From Haloimpatiens massiliensis (lineage in GTDB: Bacteria; Bacillota; Clostridia; Clostridiales; Clostridiaceae): 64,000 bases of DNA. Location: the NCBI RefSeq assembly GCF_900184255.1, contig NZ_LT854640.1, positions 1,386,156-1,450,155 of the forward strand, read 5' to 3'. The position numbers were made by a program, and so were the translations under genes. The notes under the pieces are model-generated. The model saw nothing but the letters and a program-made list of their open reading frames with translations, made no database searches and was not told the DNA's origin. Below, one piece after another: positions 37,615-45,880 of this stretch (position 1 is its first letter; each line of letters starts with the position of its first letter).

Positions 37615-37745
37615 ACTATATAAATAAATGAATATTTTGCTCTAAAGATATATTTATACATTTGGCAATAAACCTACACTTGCTTGTCTAGCTCGAGGAA
37701 TTGCCCATAGGTAAAAATGTTATATTAGAGCAAAATATTTTATAT
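37615..37745 (+). repeat. Palindromic element between etfA and hbd (family 3)
   Basis: Perfect 14-bp arms AATATTTTGCTCTA (37631-37644) and TAGAGCAAAATATT (37726-37739) are continued inward by TATACATTT / AAATGTTATA and CCTA / TAGG. The loop includes GCTCGAGG. Only one copy was seen in the window. Confidence 0.65.
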
Positions 37746-37747
37746 AA

Positions 37748-37914
37748 TGATTAAACTACAAAAAGGTACAATGTGGTGGAATTATGAAATTTATCTTTCA
37801 TGACTTGCATAAGAGCTCGGAACAATAATTTTAAACAGTTCCTTTGCTTATTATGCAAATCATTCCAGAAAAACTTCATAATTCAAGTAATTTAATACTT
37901 TTGTGGGATAATCA
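37748..37914 (-). repeat. Palindromic element, family 2, short copy
   Basis: In reverse complement it aligns with the element at 33263-33573: GATTATCCCACAAAAG, GAATTATGAA, CTGGAATGA(C/T)TTGCATAA, AACTGTTTAAA, ATTGTTCC, CTCTTATGCAAGT and ATTTCATAATTCCA occur in the same order. It lacks the roughly 150-base insert. It lies within the butyrate operon, just before hbd. Confidence 0.75.
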
Positions 37915-37962
37915 TATAATAAAATTATCTTGGGGTTTTAATATTAAAGGAGGGCGTAAAAT

Positions 37963-38808
37963 ATGAAAATATGTGTACTTGGTGCTGGTACCATGGGTTC
38001 TGGAATAGTACAGGCTTTTGCCATGAATGGTCATGAGGTTTTAGTAAGAGATATAAAGGATGAATTTGTTGACAGAGGATTACAAAATATAAATAGAAAC
38101 CTTTCTAAATTAGTTAAAAAAGGAAAAATGGACGAGTCGGTTAAAGAAGAAATACTTACACGAATTTCAGGAACTACGGACTTAAATTTAGCAGAAGATT
38201 GTGATTTGGTGGTAGAAGCAGCTATAGAAAATATGGAAATAAAGAAAAAAATATTTGCTGAATTAGATGAAATATGCAAAGAAGATGCAATACTAGCTTC
38301 TAATACTTCATCACTTTCTATAACAGAAATAGCTTCCGCTACAAAAAGACCAGATAAAGTAATAGGAATGCACTTCTTTAATCCAGCTCCTATTATGAAG
38401 TTAATAGAAGTAATAAGAGGTATGGCTACATCTCAAGAGACTTTTGAAAAAATTAAAGAATTAGCTATAAACATAGGCAAAGAACCTGTAGAGGTGGCAG
38501 AAGCCCCCGGCTTTGTAGTAAATAGAATACTTATACCAATGATTAATGAGGCCATTGGAATATATGCTGAAGGGGTAGCTTCAGTTGAGGATATAGACAA
38601 AGCTATGAAATACGGAGCAAACCATCCAATGGGACCACTAGCATTAGGTGACCTTATAGGACTTGATGTATGTCTTGCTATAATGGATGTTCTATATAAT
38701 GAGACAGGAGACACAAAATACAGAGCTCATTCATTACTTAGAAAATACGTTAGAGCTGGCTGGCTTGGAAGAAAAACATCAAAAGGATTTTACGACTACT
38801 CTAAATAA
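37963..38808 (+). CDS. hbd: 3-hydroxybutyryl-CoA dehydrogenase
   Basis: 281 residues. The NAD motif is GAGTMGSGIVQAF at the N-terminus; the catalytic histidine is in GMHFFNPAPIMKLIEV; the C-terminal dimer domain includes NHPMGPLALGDLIGLDV. It reduces acetoacetyl-CoA to the substrate of Crt. ATG follows AAAGGAGGG. The long gap from etfA could hold a separate promoter or leave hbd dependent on read-through. No thiolase gene is in the window. Confidence 0.97.
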   Translation: MKICVLGAGTMGSGIVQAFAMNGHEVLVRDIKDEFVDRGLQNINRNLSKLVKKGKMDESVKEEILTRISGTTDLNLAEDCDLVVEAAIENMEIKKKIFAELDEICKEDAILASNTSSLSITEIASATKRPDKVIGMHFFNPAPIMKLIEVIRGMATSQETFEKIKELAINIGKEPVEVAEAPGFVVNRILIPMINEAIGIYAEGVASVEDIDKAMKYGANHPMGPLALGDLIGLDVCLAIMDVLYNETGDTKYRAHSLLRKYVRAGWLGRKTSKGFYDYSK

Positions 38809-38833
38809 GAAAATTATGACGCAAGTTTAATAA

Positions 38834-39155
38834 GAAAAATCTGTCTTTAAGTCCACAATAAATATATTTTTTTAAGACTGCTCCCAATACGCCAAGAAAT
38901 TCTAATGTTTTCAAATTTCAATACCCTAAAGCTTTCAAACTCGCTTCTAATGGCGCTCAAACATGAAAGCTTCTTAACGGGTATTGAAATTTAAAAACAA
39001 AGAATTTCTAAGGCTAGCTCGATAGTCTAAAAAAATATATTTATTGTTACCTTAAAGACAGATTTTTCGGTTCGTGCATAAGCTATTAAAGGAGAAGAAA
39101 AGCCGACTAAAGGATGATTTTTCTCCGCTATGCTACAAAAAATCTTTGATTAAAT
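38834..39155 (-). repeat. Large fold-back element, copy 2
   Basis: The core 38834-39068 has the same outer arms as copy 1 (GAAAAATCTGTCTTTAA and complement) and the same internal blocks in reverse order. The asymmetric GGCTAGCTC block is on the opposite side, so the element lies in opposite orientation. Homology continues on the right as TTTTCGGTTC, then GATTTTTCTCCGCTATG and AAAATCTTTGATTAAATAAA. It lacks the ACTCTTACTT block found in copy 1. Confidence 0.75.
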
Positions 39156-39366
39156 AAAAAATATAATAATTATTGGATTTATCAAAGTTCGATATTGGTA
39201 TACTTAAAGGTGAAAAAGAAAATGTACATTCATATATCATTCAAAAAAAAGGATTAGGGTTGAAGATAAATAAAGGATAGATCTTCATGGTATAATGTTC
39301 TTATAAAGAGATTTAAAAATTCATTGGACGTTAAAAAGTGTATAAAATGAAAGGAGGGGAGTTTTA

Positions 39367-39402
39367 GTGAGAGTAGATACCTATAGTATACTTTCTCACT
39401 AA
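39367..39402 (+). CDS. Possible 11-codon leader peptide before lepB
   Basis: A consensus AAAGGAGGGG (39351-39360) is followed by a GTG at 39367 that opens a short frame, MRVDTYSILSH, ending at TAA 39400-39402, ten bases before the lepB GTG. The same bases form a hairpin, AGTGAGAGTAGATA with TATACTTTCTCACT. lepB has no ribosome site of its own and an in-frame TAA at 39406-39408 excludes a longer start. Translation of lepB may therefore be coupled to this peptide. The peptide itself is unproven. Confidence 0.4.
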   Translation: MRVDTYSILSH

Positions 39403-39411
39403 TGATAAATC

Positions 39412-39930
39412 GTGAAACAAAAATTTAAGGATTTATTACAATTTGGGGTTATATTTTTATTTGCAATATTAATTCAAACCTGTGTAATAGGAATAAATGA
39501 GGTACAGGGAGTATCTATGCAACCTACACTGAATACTAAAAATGGTAGTGATAGAGTTATAGTTGAAAAAATAAGTAGGTTTACTAAGGATTATAAAAGA
39601 GGTCAAGTAATTATATTTAAGCCTTATGAAGATGAAAGAATGTTTTATATTAAAAGGATTATAGGGCTTCCAGGAGATGTAGTGGAAATATCAAAAGGAA
39701 AGGTTTATGTTAATAATAATGAATTAGAGGAAAATTACTTATCTAATAATACTATAACTGAACCAGAAATGAAGGTAAAAGTACCCAAAGGAGAAGTGTT
39801 TGTATTAGGGGATAATAGATGTAATAGTGAAGATAGTAGAAATATAGGAACCATTTCTATATGCAATATAAAAGGACATGCTATATACAGGATGAATATT
39901 TGGAATTTAGATGGAAACAAATTAAAATAG
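39412..39930 (+). CDS. lepB: Signal peptidase I
   Basis: 172 residues, GTG start. One N-terminal membrane segment (FGVIFLFAILIQTCVIGI) is followed by the catalytic serine in GVSMQPTL and the lysine in FYIKRIIGLPGD. VFVLGDNRCNSEDSR matches the conserved box, though many family members read GDNR..S.DSR with different middle residues. It cleaves signal peptides on the outer face of the membrane. Short, as in Gram-positive SipS-type enzymes. Confidence 0.95.
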   Translation: MKQKFKDLLQFGVIFLFAILIQTCVIGINEVQGVSMQPTLNTKNGSDRVIVEKISRFTKDYKRGQVIIFKPYEDERMFYIKRIIGLPGDVVEISKGKVYVNNNELEENYLSNNTITEPEMKVKVPKGEVFVLGDNRCNSEDSRNIGTISICNIKGHAIYRMNIWNLDGNKLK

Positions 39931-39989
39931 TATGATTTTTCGATAGTATGAAACTTTTTCTGTAAATAGCATTCTATGATAAAATTTTG

Positions 39990-40030
39990 AAGGTGTGGAG
40001 ATTATAAAATGATCTCCATACCTTAATTTT
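39990..40030. terminator. Bidirectional terminator between lepB and rsgI
   Basis: AAGGTGTGGAGAT (39990-40002) pairs with ATCTCCATACCTT (40012-40024), followed by AATTTT on the + side and preceded by AAAATTTTG for the minus side. It serves the two convergent units. Confidence 0.75.
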
Positions 40031-40081
40031 AATATAATATTTAAAAATGCACATGTCAACAACATTCTTATACTTACTTTT

Positions 40082-41014
40082 TTAAGGCTTATTATTTTCT
40101 TTATTATCTTTTCCTGTATTATTTTTATTTTTGTTTTGAGAAGGAGAATTTTTTGTGCTTTTAGGAGGAATTTTAATATTTCCCTGATTCTTTAAATTTT
40201 TATTAACTTTAATATCTTTATTACTATTACTTTTTCCTTTAGAATTCGTGTCATTTTGAATCTTCTTTGTTGGTGAATTACTTTTATTTTCATTGGATGA
40301 ATTGTTAGTTTTTTTGTTAGAAGTATTGTTTTCATTCTTGGAGTTATTAACACCTTTGTTTGATTTACTTTTAGAGTTTATATCATTAGAATTATTATTT
40401 TTTATGTCACCATTAAGTGTTCTATTTTTTTTAGAATTAGTTTTATTGCCTTTTGAAGTTTCGATATTGTAGTTTACTTTTAAATTTTTAAGTTCATTTT
40501 CTATATTGCTAAGGTTTAATTTTGTTGTATCACCTTTAAAACTTAAATTTATAGATTTAGTTCCATTTTTGTAATTATCATTTATATAATTTTCACTTTG
40601 GGCTTCTTTAAGTATTAACTGAATTCCCTTTTCTAAGTTTTGATTTTTTAAGTTTAACTTGTTTATTACATTGTTACCGTCAGTGTTTAAAGCTGTAATT
40701 TTAATTATTTTGTTCCACATATTTGCTTCTAATTTAATAGATGGATTTATGTCTATAGTTACTGCGTAAGCTATGCTATTGTAAAACTTAAAAAATGTTG
40801 TACATAGAAATATAATAAGCAAGGAAGCTGCAATTATAGAAAGTTTTTTTGTGTTTTTGTAAATAGATGATTTTTTAGTAAACTCTTCTGATTCATATAT
40901 TTCTCCTATTGAGGGAGAGGGAGTTGAATTTTTAACATAAATAAATTCTCCACCGGGGGTTAGGATGCCAACTTTATTTTTATTAATTTCCATTACTATT
41001 CCTCTTTTAATCAT
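40082..41014 (-). CDS. rsgI: RsgI-like anti-sigma factor
   Basis: 310 residues from the ATG at 41014, six bases after AGGTG. The cytoplasmic RsgI N-terminal domain (RGIVMEINKNKVGILTPGGEFIYVK) is followed by one membrane segment (LSIIAASLLIIFLCTTFFKF). The extracellular middle domain begins YAVTIDINPSIKLEANMWNKI. The last 110 residues are low-complexity Asn/Lys/Ser, with no carbohydrate-binding module of the kind seen in cellulolytic clostridia. It binds SigI, encoded upstream with an 8-base overlap. Confidence 0.92.
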   Translation of the reverse strand: MIKRGIVMEINKNKVGILTPGGEFIYVKNSTPSPSIGEIYESEEFTKKSSIYKNTKKLSIIAASLLIIFLCTTFFKFYNSIAYAVTIDINPSIKLEANMWNKIIKITALNTDGNNVINKLNLKNQNLEKGIQLILKEAQSENYINDNYKNGTKSINLSFKGDTTKLNLSNIENELKNLKVNYNIETSKGNKTNSKKNRTLNGDIKNNNSNDINSKSKSNKGVNNSKNENNTSNKKTNNSSNENKSNSPTKKIQNDTNSKGKSNSNKDIKVNKNLKNQGNIKIPPKSTKNSPSQNKNKNNTGKDNKENNKP

Positions 41015-41690
41015 TATTATCACCTGCCTTTTCAATATTAAGATATCCTTTGATATAAGGATAGTCATTACTAGATAATATTATAATTAGTACTATTAAG
41101 TATTTTCTCCAGGTTTCTATTAATTTTCTTTTACTATTTGTAATTAAACATATTTCTTTGACTGGTAGTTGTCTTTTATTTTCTAAGCTAGAAACTATAG
41201 TTTTGGCATGTACACAAGCTAAAGCTATGTTTAATAGGTTATTTCTAGTGTCCTTATGTTTGGGGCAATTTTTAGCAATATCCATGAAGGATAATTTATA
41301 TTTTTTTAATTCATCATTTAGCAATTTTATTTCTTCCATTCTTATAGAATTCTCAGAAGCAATATTAAAATTATTTATAGATATATCATTATCAATAAAT
41401 TTGAGGGTATCCTCATCATTCCAAGTTACAAGAGGAACTTTATTTGATTTTTTAAAAAAATCTATTAATGAGTTTTTAATTATTACAGAAGCATAATTAA
41501 AAAAACTTCCCTTTTTATGATTATAAGTATCACAGGCTTTATTAAAAGCTATAAGAGCTATGCTTATTTCATCATCATTTTTGTTATCTAAATTTCTCTT
41601 GCAAATTCTATTTGTTGTTTTATATATAAAATGCATACTTTCCTTTATAAAGTTATCTCTATTTTCTTTTCTTAAGAAATCTAGCTCCAT
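41007..41690 (-). CDS. sigI: RNA polymerase sigma factor SigI
   Basis: 227 residues from the ATG at 41690 after GAGGTG. A region-2-like segment (SIALIAFNKACDTYNHKKGSFFNYASVIIKNSLIDFFKK) and a C-terminal HTH-like region (PVKEICLITNSKRKLIETWRKY) match the SigI group. SigI answers heat or envelope or polysaccharide signals depending on its RsgI. The stop overlaps the rsgI start, so the pair is translationally coupled. Confidence 0.93.
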   Translation of the reverse strand: MELDFLRKENRDNFIKESMHFIYKTTNRICKRNLDNKNDDEISIALIAFNKACDTYNHKKGSFFNYASVIIKNSLIDFFKKSNKVPLVTWNDEDTLKFIDNDISINNFNIASENSIRMEEIKLLNDELKKYKLSFMDIAKNCPKHKDTRNNLLNIALACVHAKTIVSSLENKRQLPVKEICLITNSKRKLIETWRKYLIVLIIILSSNDYPYIKGYLNIEKAGDNND

Positions 41691-41898
41691 ATAAATCACC
41701 TCGAATCATAGAAAATAGTATACATTATTATATACGAATTAACCACAAAATTTTAAAGTGGTACTATACCCCTTAAAAAAATTTTTTTTAATCGTAAATA
41801 TAATTGTAGATATAATTAACTCAATTTTCGCACATAAAGTTTAAACTCTACATTAGATTAATAAGGGTTTTTAATTTAAAATTTAGAATGTAAAATAC

Positions 41899-42121
41899 AA
41901 ATTTGTAGAATAGGTAAGAGGTAAAAAGTAAGAAGTAAGAGTGAAAAGGTAAGAACTAATAGGTAAAAAGGAAGAGCGCTTGAAAAAATTCAGCAAGGCT
42001 GAATTTTCAGCACAACTATTACTTACAAATTAATTATAAAAAACTCTTTGAGTTTTATCCTTAACTCTTACTTCTTAGTTCTTAGCTATTACCTATTTAC
42101 CTACTACTTATCTGCAAATTT
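41899..42121 (+). repeat. MITE-like palindromic repeat, family 1, copy D
   Basis: About 223 bases, the cleanest copy. Terminal inverted repeats AAATTTGTAGA (41899-41909) and TCTGCAAATTT (42111-42121) enclose long complementary GTAAGAAGTAAGAG / CTCTTACTTCTTAG arms. The cores AATTCAGCAAGGCTGAATT near 41988-42006 and AAAACTCTTTGAGTTTT near 42041-42058 are intact. It sits between the divergent sigI and DUF5667 genes. Confidence 0.82.
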
Positions 42122-42237
42122 CAATTATAGTTAATTTCTAAAAGAGCGTTATTCTTCATTTAAAATTTATATTTTTATTTTATGACTGCGAAAGTTGAAT
42201 AATTAATATTAAATTTTTATATGGGGAGGAGAAAAAT

Positions 42238-43347
42238 ATGAAAAAAATATGTATATTAACAATTACAGCTTTATTGGCTTTAGGAGGAGTCGCAAAGGCA
42301 GAGGAAATAGTGTCATATAAAGATAAAGCGGGCATAGCTCCGGATAGTATATTTTACAAGGTTGATAGAGCCTTAGAAGAAATAAGTTTAAATTTTACTT
42401 CTGATGAAAATAAAGCAGACAAGCTACTAAGTATTTCAGAAGAAAGACTTGGAGAAGTAGAAGTTATGGGTGAAAAGGAAGATAGTGAATTAGTACAGGA
42501 AACTCTAGAAGATTATAATGAAACTATGGAAGAAGTTCAAAATACAGTAGATGAATTAAAAGAAGAAAATGAAAATAATGCTAATGAAGAAGAAAATGAG
42601 GAAACTCAAGATGAAATAGATAAAGTGGAAGATGCTATTGCTAAAAATACAGAAAATTCTATAAAAGTTTTAGAAGGTGTAAAGGAAAAGTTACCAGAAA
42701 AGGCTAAAGCAAATATAGAGGCTGTAATAGAAATGCAAAAAAATAAAAAAGAAGCAGTAAGACTTATGGTGGAAAAAAGACATGAATTTAACGATGCTAA
42801 AGAGGCATATAATGAAGCGAAGGCTGTATTAGAAAATGCACAAGCTTCAGGTGATGCAGAAACTATAAAGAAAGCAGAAGAAGAACTTGAAAAAGCTGAA
42901 GAAGCACTTAATGTTAAAAAACAAGAGTTAGATGAAGCTATTGCCAAAAAAGTAGAAGCTGTTAAAGCAAAGAAAGGATTAAAAAAGGATAAAGAAGATA
43001 ATGAAGATAAAAAAGATAATGAAGTAAAGGATAAAAATAATGAAAATAAAGTAGAGAGCAAAGTGAAAAATAGTGAACAAAATAAAGTAGAAGATAAGTC
43101 ACAAAAGAAAGAACAGGTTAAGAAAATAGATAGAAATGAAATTAAATCAGGAGAAGATAATAAAAATACCCAGTCACAAAAAGGTAAAGGGGAAGAAAAA
43201 AAAGCTAGCATCAATAAGGTACAAGATAGTAATTTGAAAAATAGTGATGGTAAATCTAGTGAAACTTCAAAAGGAAATGTAAATAATAAATCTAATGTAA
43301 ATAAAGAAAATTCTCAGGATAAAAATAAAAAAGATAAATCTAATTAG
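42238..43347 (+). CDS. Secreted DUF5667-type protein with low-complexity tail
   Basis: 369 residues, ATG at 42238 after GGGGAGG. A signal peptide (MKKICILTITALLALGGVAKA) is followed by AGIAPDSIFYKVDRALEEISLNFT, the DUF5667 hallmark. Residues 60-250 are acidic, helical and coiled-coil-like. The last 120 residues are Lys/Asn/Ser/Asp-rich and probably unfolded, perhaps wall-associated. The function is unknown. The neighbouring RsgI has a similar Asn/Lys/Ser tail, hinting at a shared envelope location (inference). Confidence 0.85.
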   Translation: MKKICILTITALLALGGVAKAEEIVSYKDKAGIAPDSIFYKVDRALEEISLNFTSDENKADKLLSISEERLGEVEVMGEKEDSELVQETLEDYNETMEEVQNTVDELKEENENNANEEENEETQDEIDKVEDAIAKNTENSIKVLEGVKEKLPEKAKANIEAVIEMQKNKKEAVRLMVEKRHEFNDAKEAYNEAKAVLENAQASGDAETIKKAEEELEKAEEALNVKKQELDEAIAKKVEAVKAKKGLKKDKEDNEDKKDNEVKDKNNENKVESKVKNSEQNKVEDKSQKKEQVKKIDRNEIKSGEDNKNTQSQKGKGEEKKASINKVQDSNLKNSDGKSSETSKGNVNNKSNVNKENSQDKNKKDKSN

Positions 43348-43356
43348 TGAAAAAGG

Positions 43357-43383
43357 ATGCACCCGATTTAGGGTGCATTTTTA
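43357..43383 (+). terminator. Intrinsic terminator after the DUF5667 gene
   Basis: ATGCACCC (43357-43364) pairs with GGGTGCAT (43371-43378), followed by TTTTT. Confidence 0.9.
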
Positions 43384-43878
43384 AATTGAAAATAAATTTG
43401 AATCATTAACAGAATGTTAACAATTATTCTCGCTATGTGGACAATAAATTTCCAGTACACCAATTATAATAAATATAACTATAAATGAGAAAAAGTCATA
43501 ATATAATTTTAAAAATATATATTTATATAATAGAAACTTCTAGTGGCCAATCCCAAATGTAATTTATTATATAGACAAGTATAATTTAAATGTAAAGTAC
43601 AGGGTTTTGAGGACTAGTCTCTATAGAGTTCAAAGTAAAGTTTTAAATTGTGGTGATATTTAACTAAATTTTTTAAATAAAGCATTTAAATAAAGTCTTT
43701 TATGGGGATTGGAGACTGTAAATTAGGGATTAATAAGAAGTATGTTCCTATAAAAATAAATGTATACGTGATTTTTTTTATTTATAGGATAAATATGATG
43801 AAAAAAATATAAATCTTAATGAGATTTATGAAAAAATTATTAAAAAACTAGAGATTATAAGGGGAGAGTGTTGTAAAA
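43384..43878. other. Intergenic region
   Basis: About 495 AT-rich bases. No gene, repeat family member or riboswitch was recognised. The final 100 bases should contain the promoter of the ADP-ribosylglycohydrolase gene. Confidence 0.5.
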
Positions 43879-44667
43879 GTGATTGGTGCAATATCAGGGG
43901 ATATAATAGGTTCAGTTTTTGAAAGAAAGAATATAAAAAGCAAGGAATTTCAATTATTTAGTCATTATTCAAGATTTACTGATGATACAGTATTAACAAT
44001 TGCAACTATGGATTCCATATTGAATGGTAAATCTTTTACTAAAAGTTATAAAGAATGGTTTAGAAAATATCCTGATGTAGGATTTGGAGGGAGATTCTAC
44101 ACATGGGGGACCTCAGAAGATATTAAACCATATAATAGCTGGGGAAATGGTTCAGCTATGAGGGTGAGTCCTATAGGTTATGTGTATAATTCTATTGAAG
44201 AGGTTATGTTAAAAGCAGAGGAAAGTGCAGAAGTGACCCATAATCATATAGAAGGAATTAAAGGAGCTCAAGCTGTAGCTACTTCTATATATCTAGCAAA
44301 AACAGGCAATGGAAAAGAGGAAATAAAAAAATTTATAGAGAAAAGATTTAATTATGATTTAGATGAAAGTTTATACAGCATAAGGAAATGGTATGCATTC
44401 GATGTTTCTTGTGAAGGTAGTGTTCCTCAAGCTATAAGAGCATTTTTAGAATCTAAGGATTACGAAGATGCTATAAGAAATGCAGTTTCAATTGGAGGAG
44501 ATAGTGATACTATTGCGTGTATGACAGGGGGAATTGCAGAAGCTTACTACAAAAAAGTTCCACAATATATTATTAGTGAAGTATATGGGATGTTACCGGA
44601 GGAAATGGTTAATATAGTTAAAAATTTTTATGAATCTGCTATCCCAGATGGGGGAAAAGTGTTATAA
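43879..44667 (+). CDS. ADP-ribosylglycohydrolase (DraG-like)
   Basis: 262 residues, GTG start with GGGGAG about 12 bases before. The metal-binding motifs of the family are present: GAISGDIIGSVFE, RFTDDTVLT near residue 34, NGSAMRVSPIGY, THNHIEGIKGA and GGDSDTIACMTGGIAEAYY near 215. These enzymes remove ADP-ribose from proteins, nucleic acids or small molecules. No nitrogenase genes are nearby, so a DraG role in nitrogen fixation is not implied. The M42 peptidase gene follows after 37 bases. Confidence 0.93.
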   Translation: MIGAISGDIIGSVFERKNIKSKEFQLFSHYSRFTDDTVLTIATMDSILNGKSFTKSYKEWFRKYPDVGFGGRFYTWGTSEDIKPYNSWGNGSAMRVSPIGYVYNSIEEVMLKAEESAEVTHNHIEGIKGAQAVATSIYLAKTGNGKEEIKKFIEKRFNYDLDESLYSIRKWYAFDVSCEGSVPQAIRAFLESKDYEDAIRNAVSIGGDSDTIACMTGGIAEAYYKKVPQYIISEVYGMLPEEMVNIVKNFYESAIPDGGKVL

Positions 44668-44704
44668 TTACAATTGGAATAATGAAGATCAGGAGGGGAA
44701 AAGA

Positions 44705-45742
44705 ATGGAGTTATCAATTAATAAAGAATATGTTTTAAACACAGCAAAAGAATTACTTCAATTCAATAGTCCAAGTGGTTTCTGTTTTGATATAATGAAA
44801 ACTATTGAGGAAAGAGCAGAGAAATTTGGTTATACTTTTGAAACTAATAATAAGGGTTGTGGAATCATTACTGTGCCAGGTAAGAGTAATGATAAAGTAA
44901 TGGGTTTATCTGCCCATGTTGATACTTTAGGTGCTATGGTTAGATCTATTACTTCTCATGGTACATTGAAATTTACTTTAGTTGGCGGACCTATAGTTCC
45001 TTCATTAGATAGTGAATATTGCCAAATTAGAACTAGAGAGGGTAAAACATATACTGGTACATTTTTAAGTACAAGCCCTGCTATTCATGTTTTCGCTGAT
45101 AGTAGTTCAAAAAAACGTGATCCAGAAAATATGGAAATAAGAATTGACGAAGTAGTTAAATCTAAGGAAGATGTAGAAAAGCTAGGAATCTGTGCAGGAG
45201 ATTATATTTTTATAGATCCTAAAACTACAATAACAGAAAGTGGATTTATAAAATCTAGATTTATAGATGATAAAGGTAGTGTTGCTTGTTTAATGGGATT
45301 ACTAGAATTAATGAGCAGAGAAAAAATTACTCCAAATTATACAACTAAAATAATTATTTCTGTATATGAAGAAGTTGGACATGGAGCATCTAATATACCT
45401 TCAGATATAACAGAAATGATGTCTGTAGACATGGGATGTATAGGTGACGACCTTAATTGTACAGAATATGATGTTTCTATATGTGCAAAGGATTCAGGTG
45501 GACCTTATGATTATAACATGGTAACTCGTTTAGTTGAACTAAGCAAAGGGAATAAACTTGACTATGTAGTAGATATTTATCCTATGTATGGTTCAGATGT
45601 AGGAGCAGCGCTTCGTGGTGGTAATAATATAAGAGGAGCTCTTATCGGACCAGGAGTTCATGCATCTCATGGTATGGAAAGAACTCACTACAAAGCTTTT
45701 GAAAATACAATTAAATTAGTATACTTATATTTAACTAAATAA
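44705..45742 (+). CDS. M42 family metallopeptidase (glutamyl/deblocking aminopeptidase type)
   Basis: 345 residues from the ATG at 44705 after AGGAGGGG; an upstream in-frame ATG overlaps the previous gene and has no ribosome site. Metal ligands are seen in LSAHVDTLGAM, FIDDKGSVACL, EEVGHGAS, VDMGCIG and the C-terminal GPGVHASHGMERTH. These cytosolic aminopeptidases form large tetrahedral dodecamers. A terminator follows. Confidence 0.93.
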   Translation: MELSINKEYVLNTAKELLQFNSPSGFCFDIMKTIEERAEKFGYTFETNNKGCGIITVPGKSNDKVMGLSAHVDTLGAMVRSITSHGTLKFTLVGGPIVPSLDSEYCQIRTREGKTYTGTFLSTSPAIHVFADSSSKKRDPENMEIRIDEVVKSKEDVEKLGICAGDYIFIDPKTTITESGFIKSRFIDDKGSVACLMGLLELMSREKITPNYTTKIIISVYEEVGHGASNIPSDITEMMSVDMGCIGDDLNCTEYDVSICAKDSGGPYDYNMVTRLVELSKGNKLDYVVDIYPMYGSDVGAALRGGNNIRGALIGPGVHASHGMERTHYKAFENTIKLVYLYLTK

Positions 45743-45769
45743 AATTAAATATACTTACTAAATATGTGG

Positions 45770-45818
45770 AAAATCTGCCTTTATTATAAACTTAAAGGCA
45801 GATTTTTATTTTTTTTAG
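45770..45818 (+). terminator. Intrinsic terminator
   Basis: AAAATCTGCCTTTA pairs with TAAAGGCAGATTTT and is followed by TATTTTTTTT. It ends the ADP-ribosylglycohydrolase-M42 unit. Confidence 0.92.
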
Positions 45819-45880
45819 AAATCTCCTCATTATGTTATAATTAATTTACTAATTCACAATTTATAAGTGAGGTATTAATT

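Noticed and set aside
41730..41790. SigI-type autoregulatory promoter before sigI
   Set aside because: CCCC- and CGTA-like words occur on the minus strand, but spacing and context did not match a consensus I could apply with confidence.
4199..42121. Short repeated units (CTCTTACTTCTTAC) as a possible CRISPR array
   Set aside because: The units are degenerate, have no regular spacers and occur in complementary arms of palindromic repeats; no cas genes are present.
42606..43214. Long minus-strand open frame opposite the DUF5667 gene
   Set aside because: It is the antisense of a Lys/Glu-rich coding region, with no ribosome site and a biased Ser/Phe/Leu composition.
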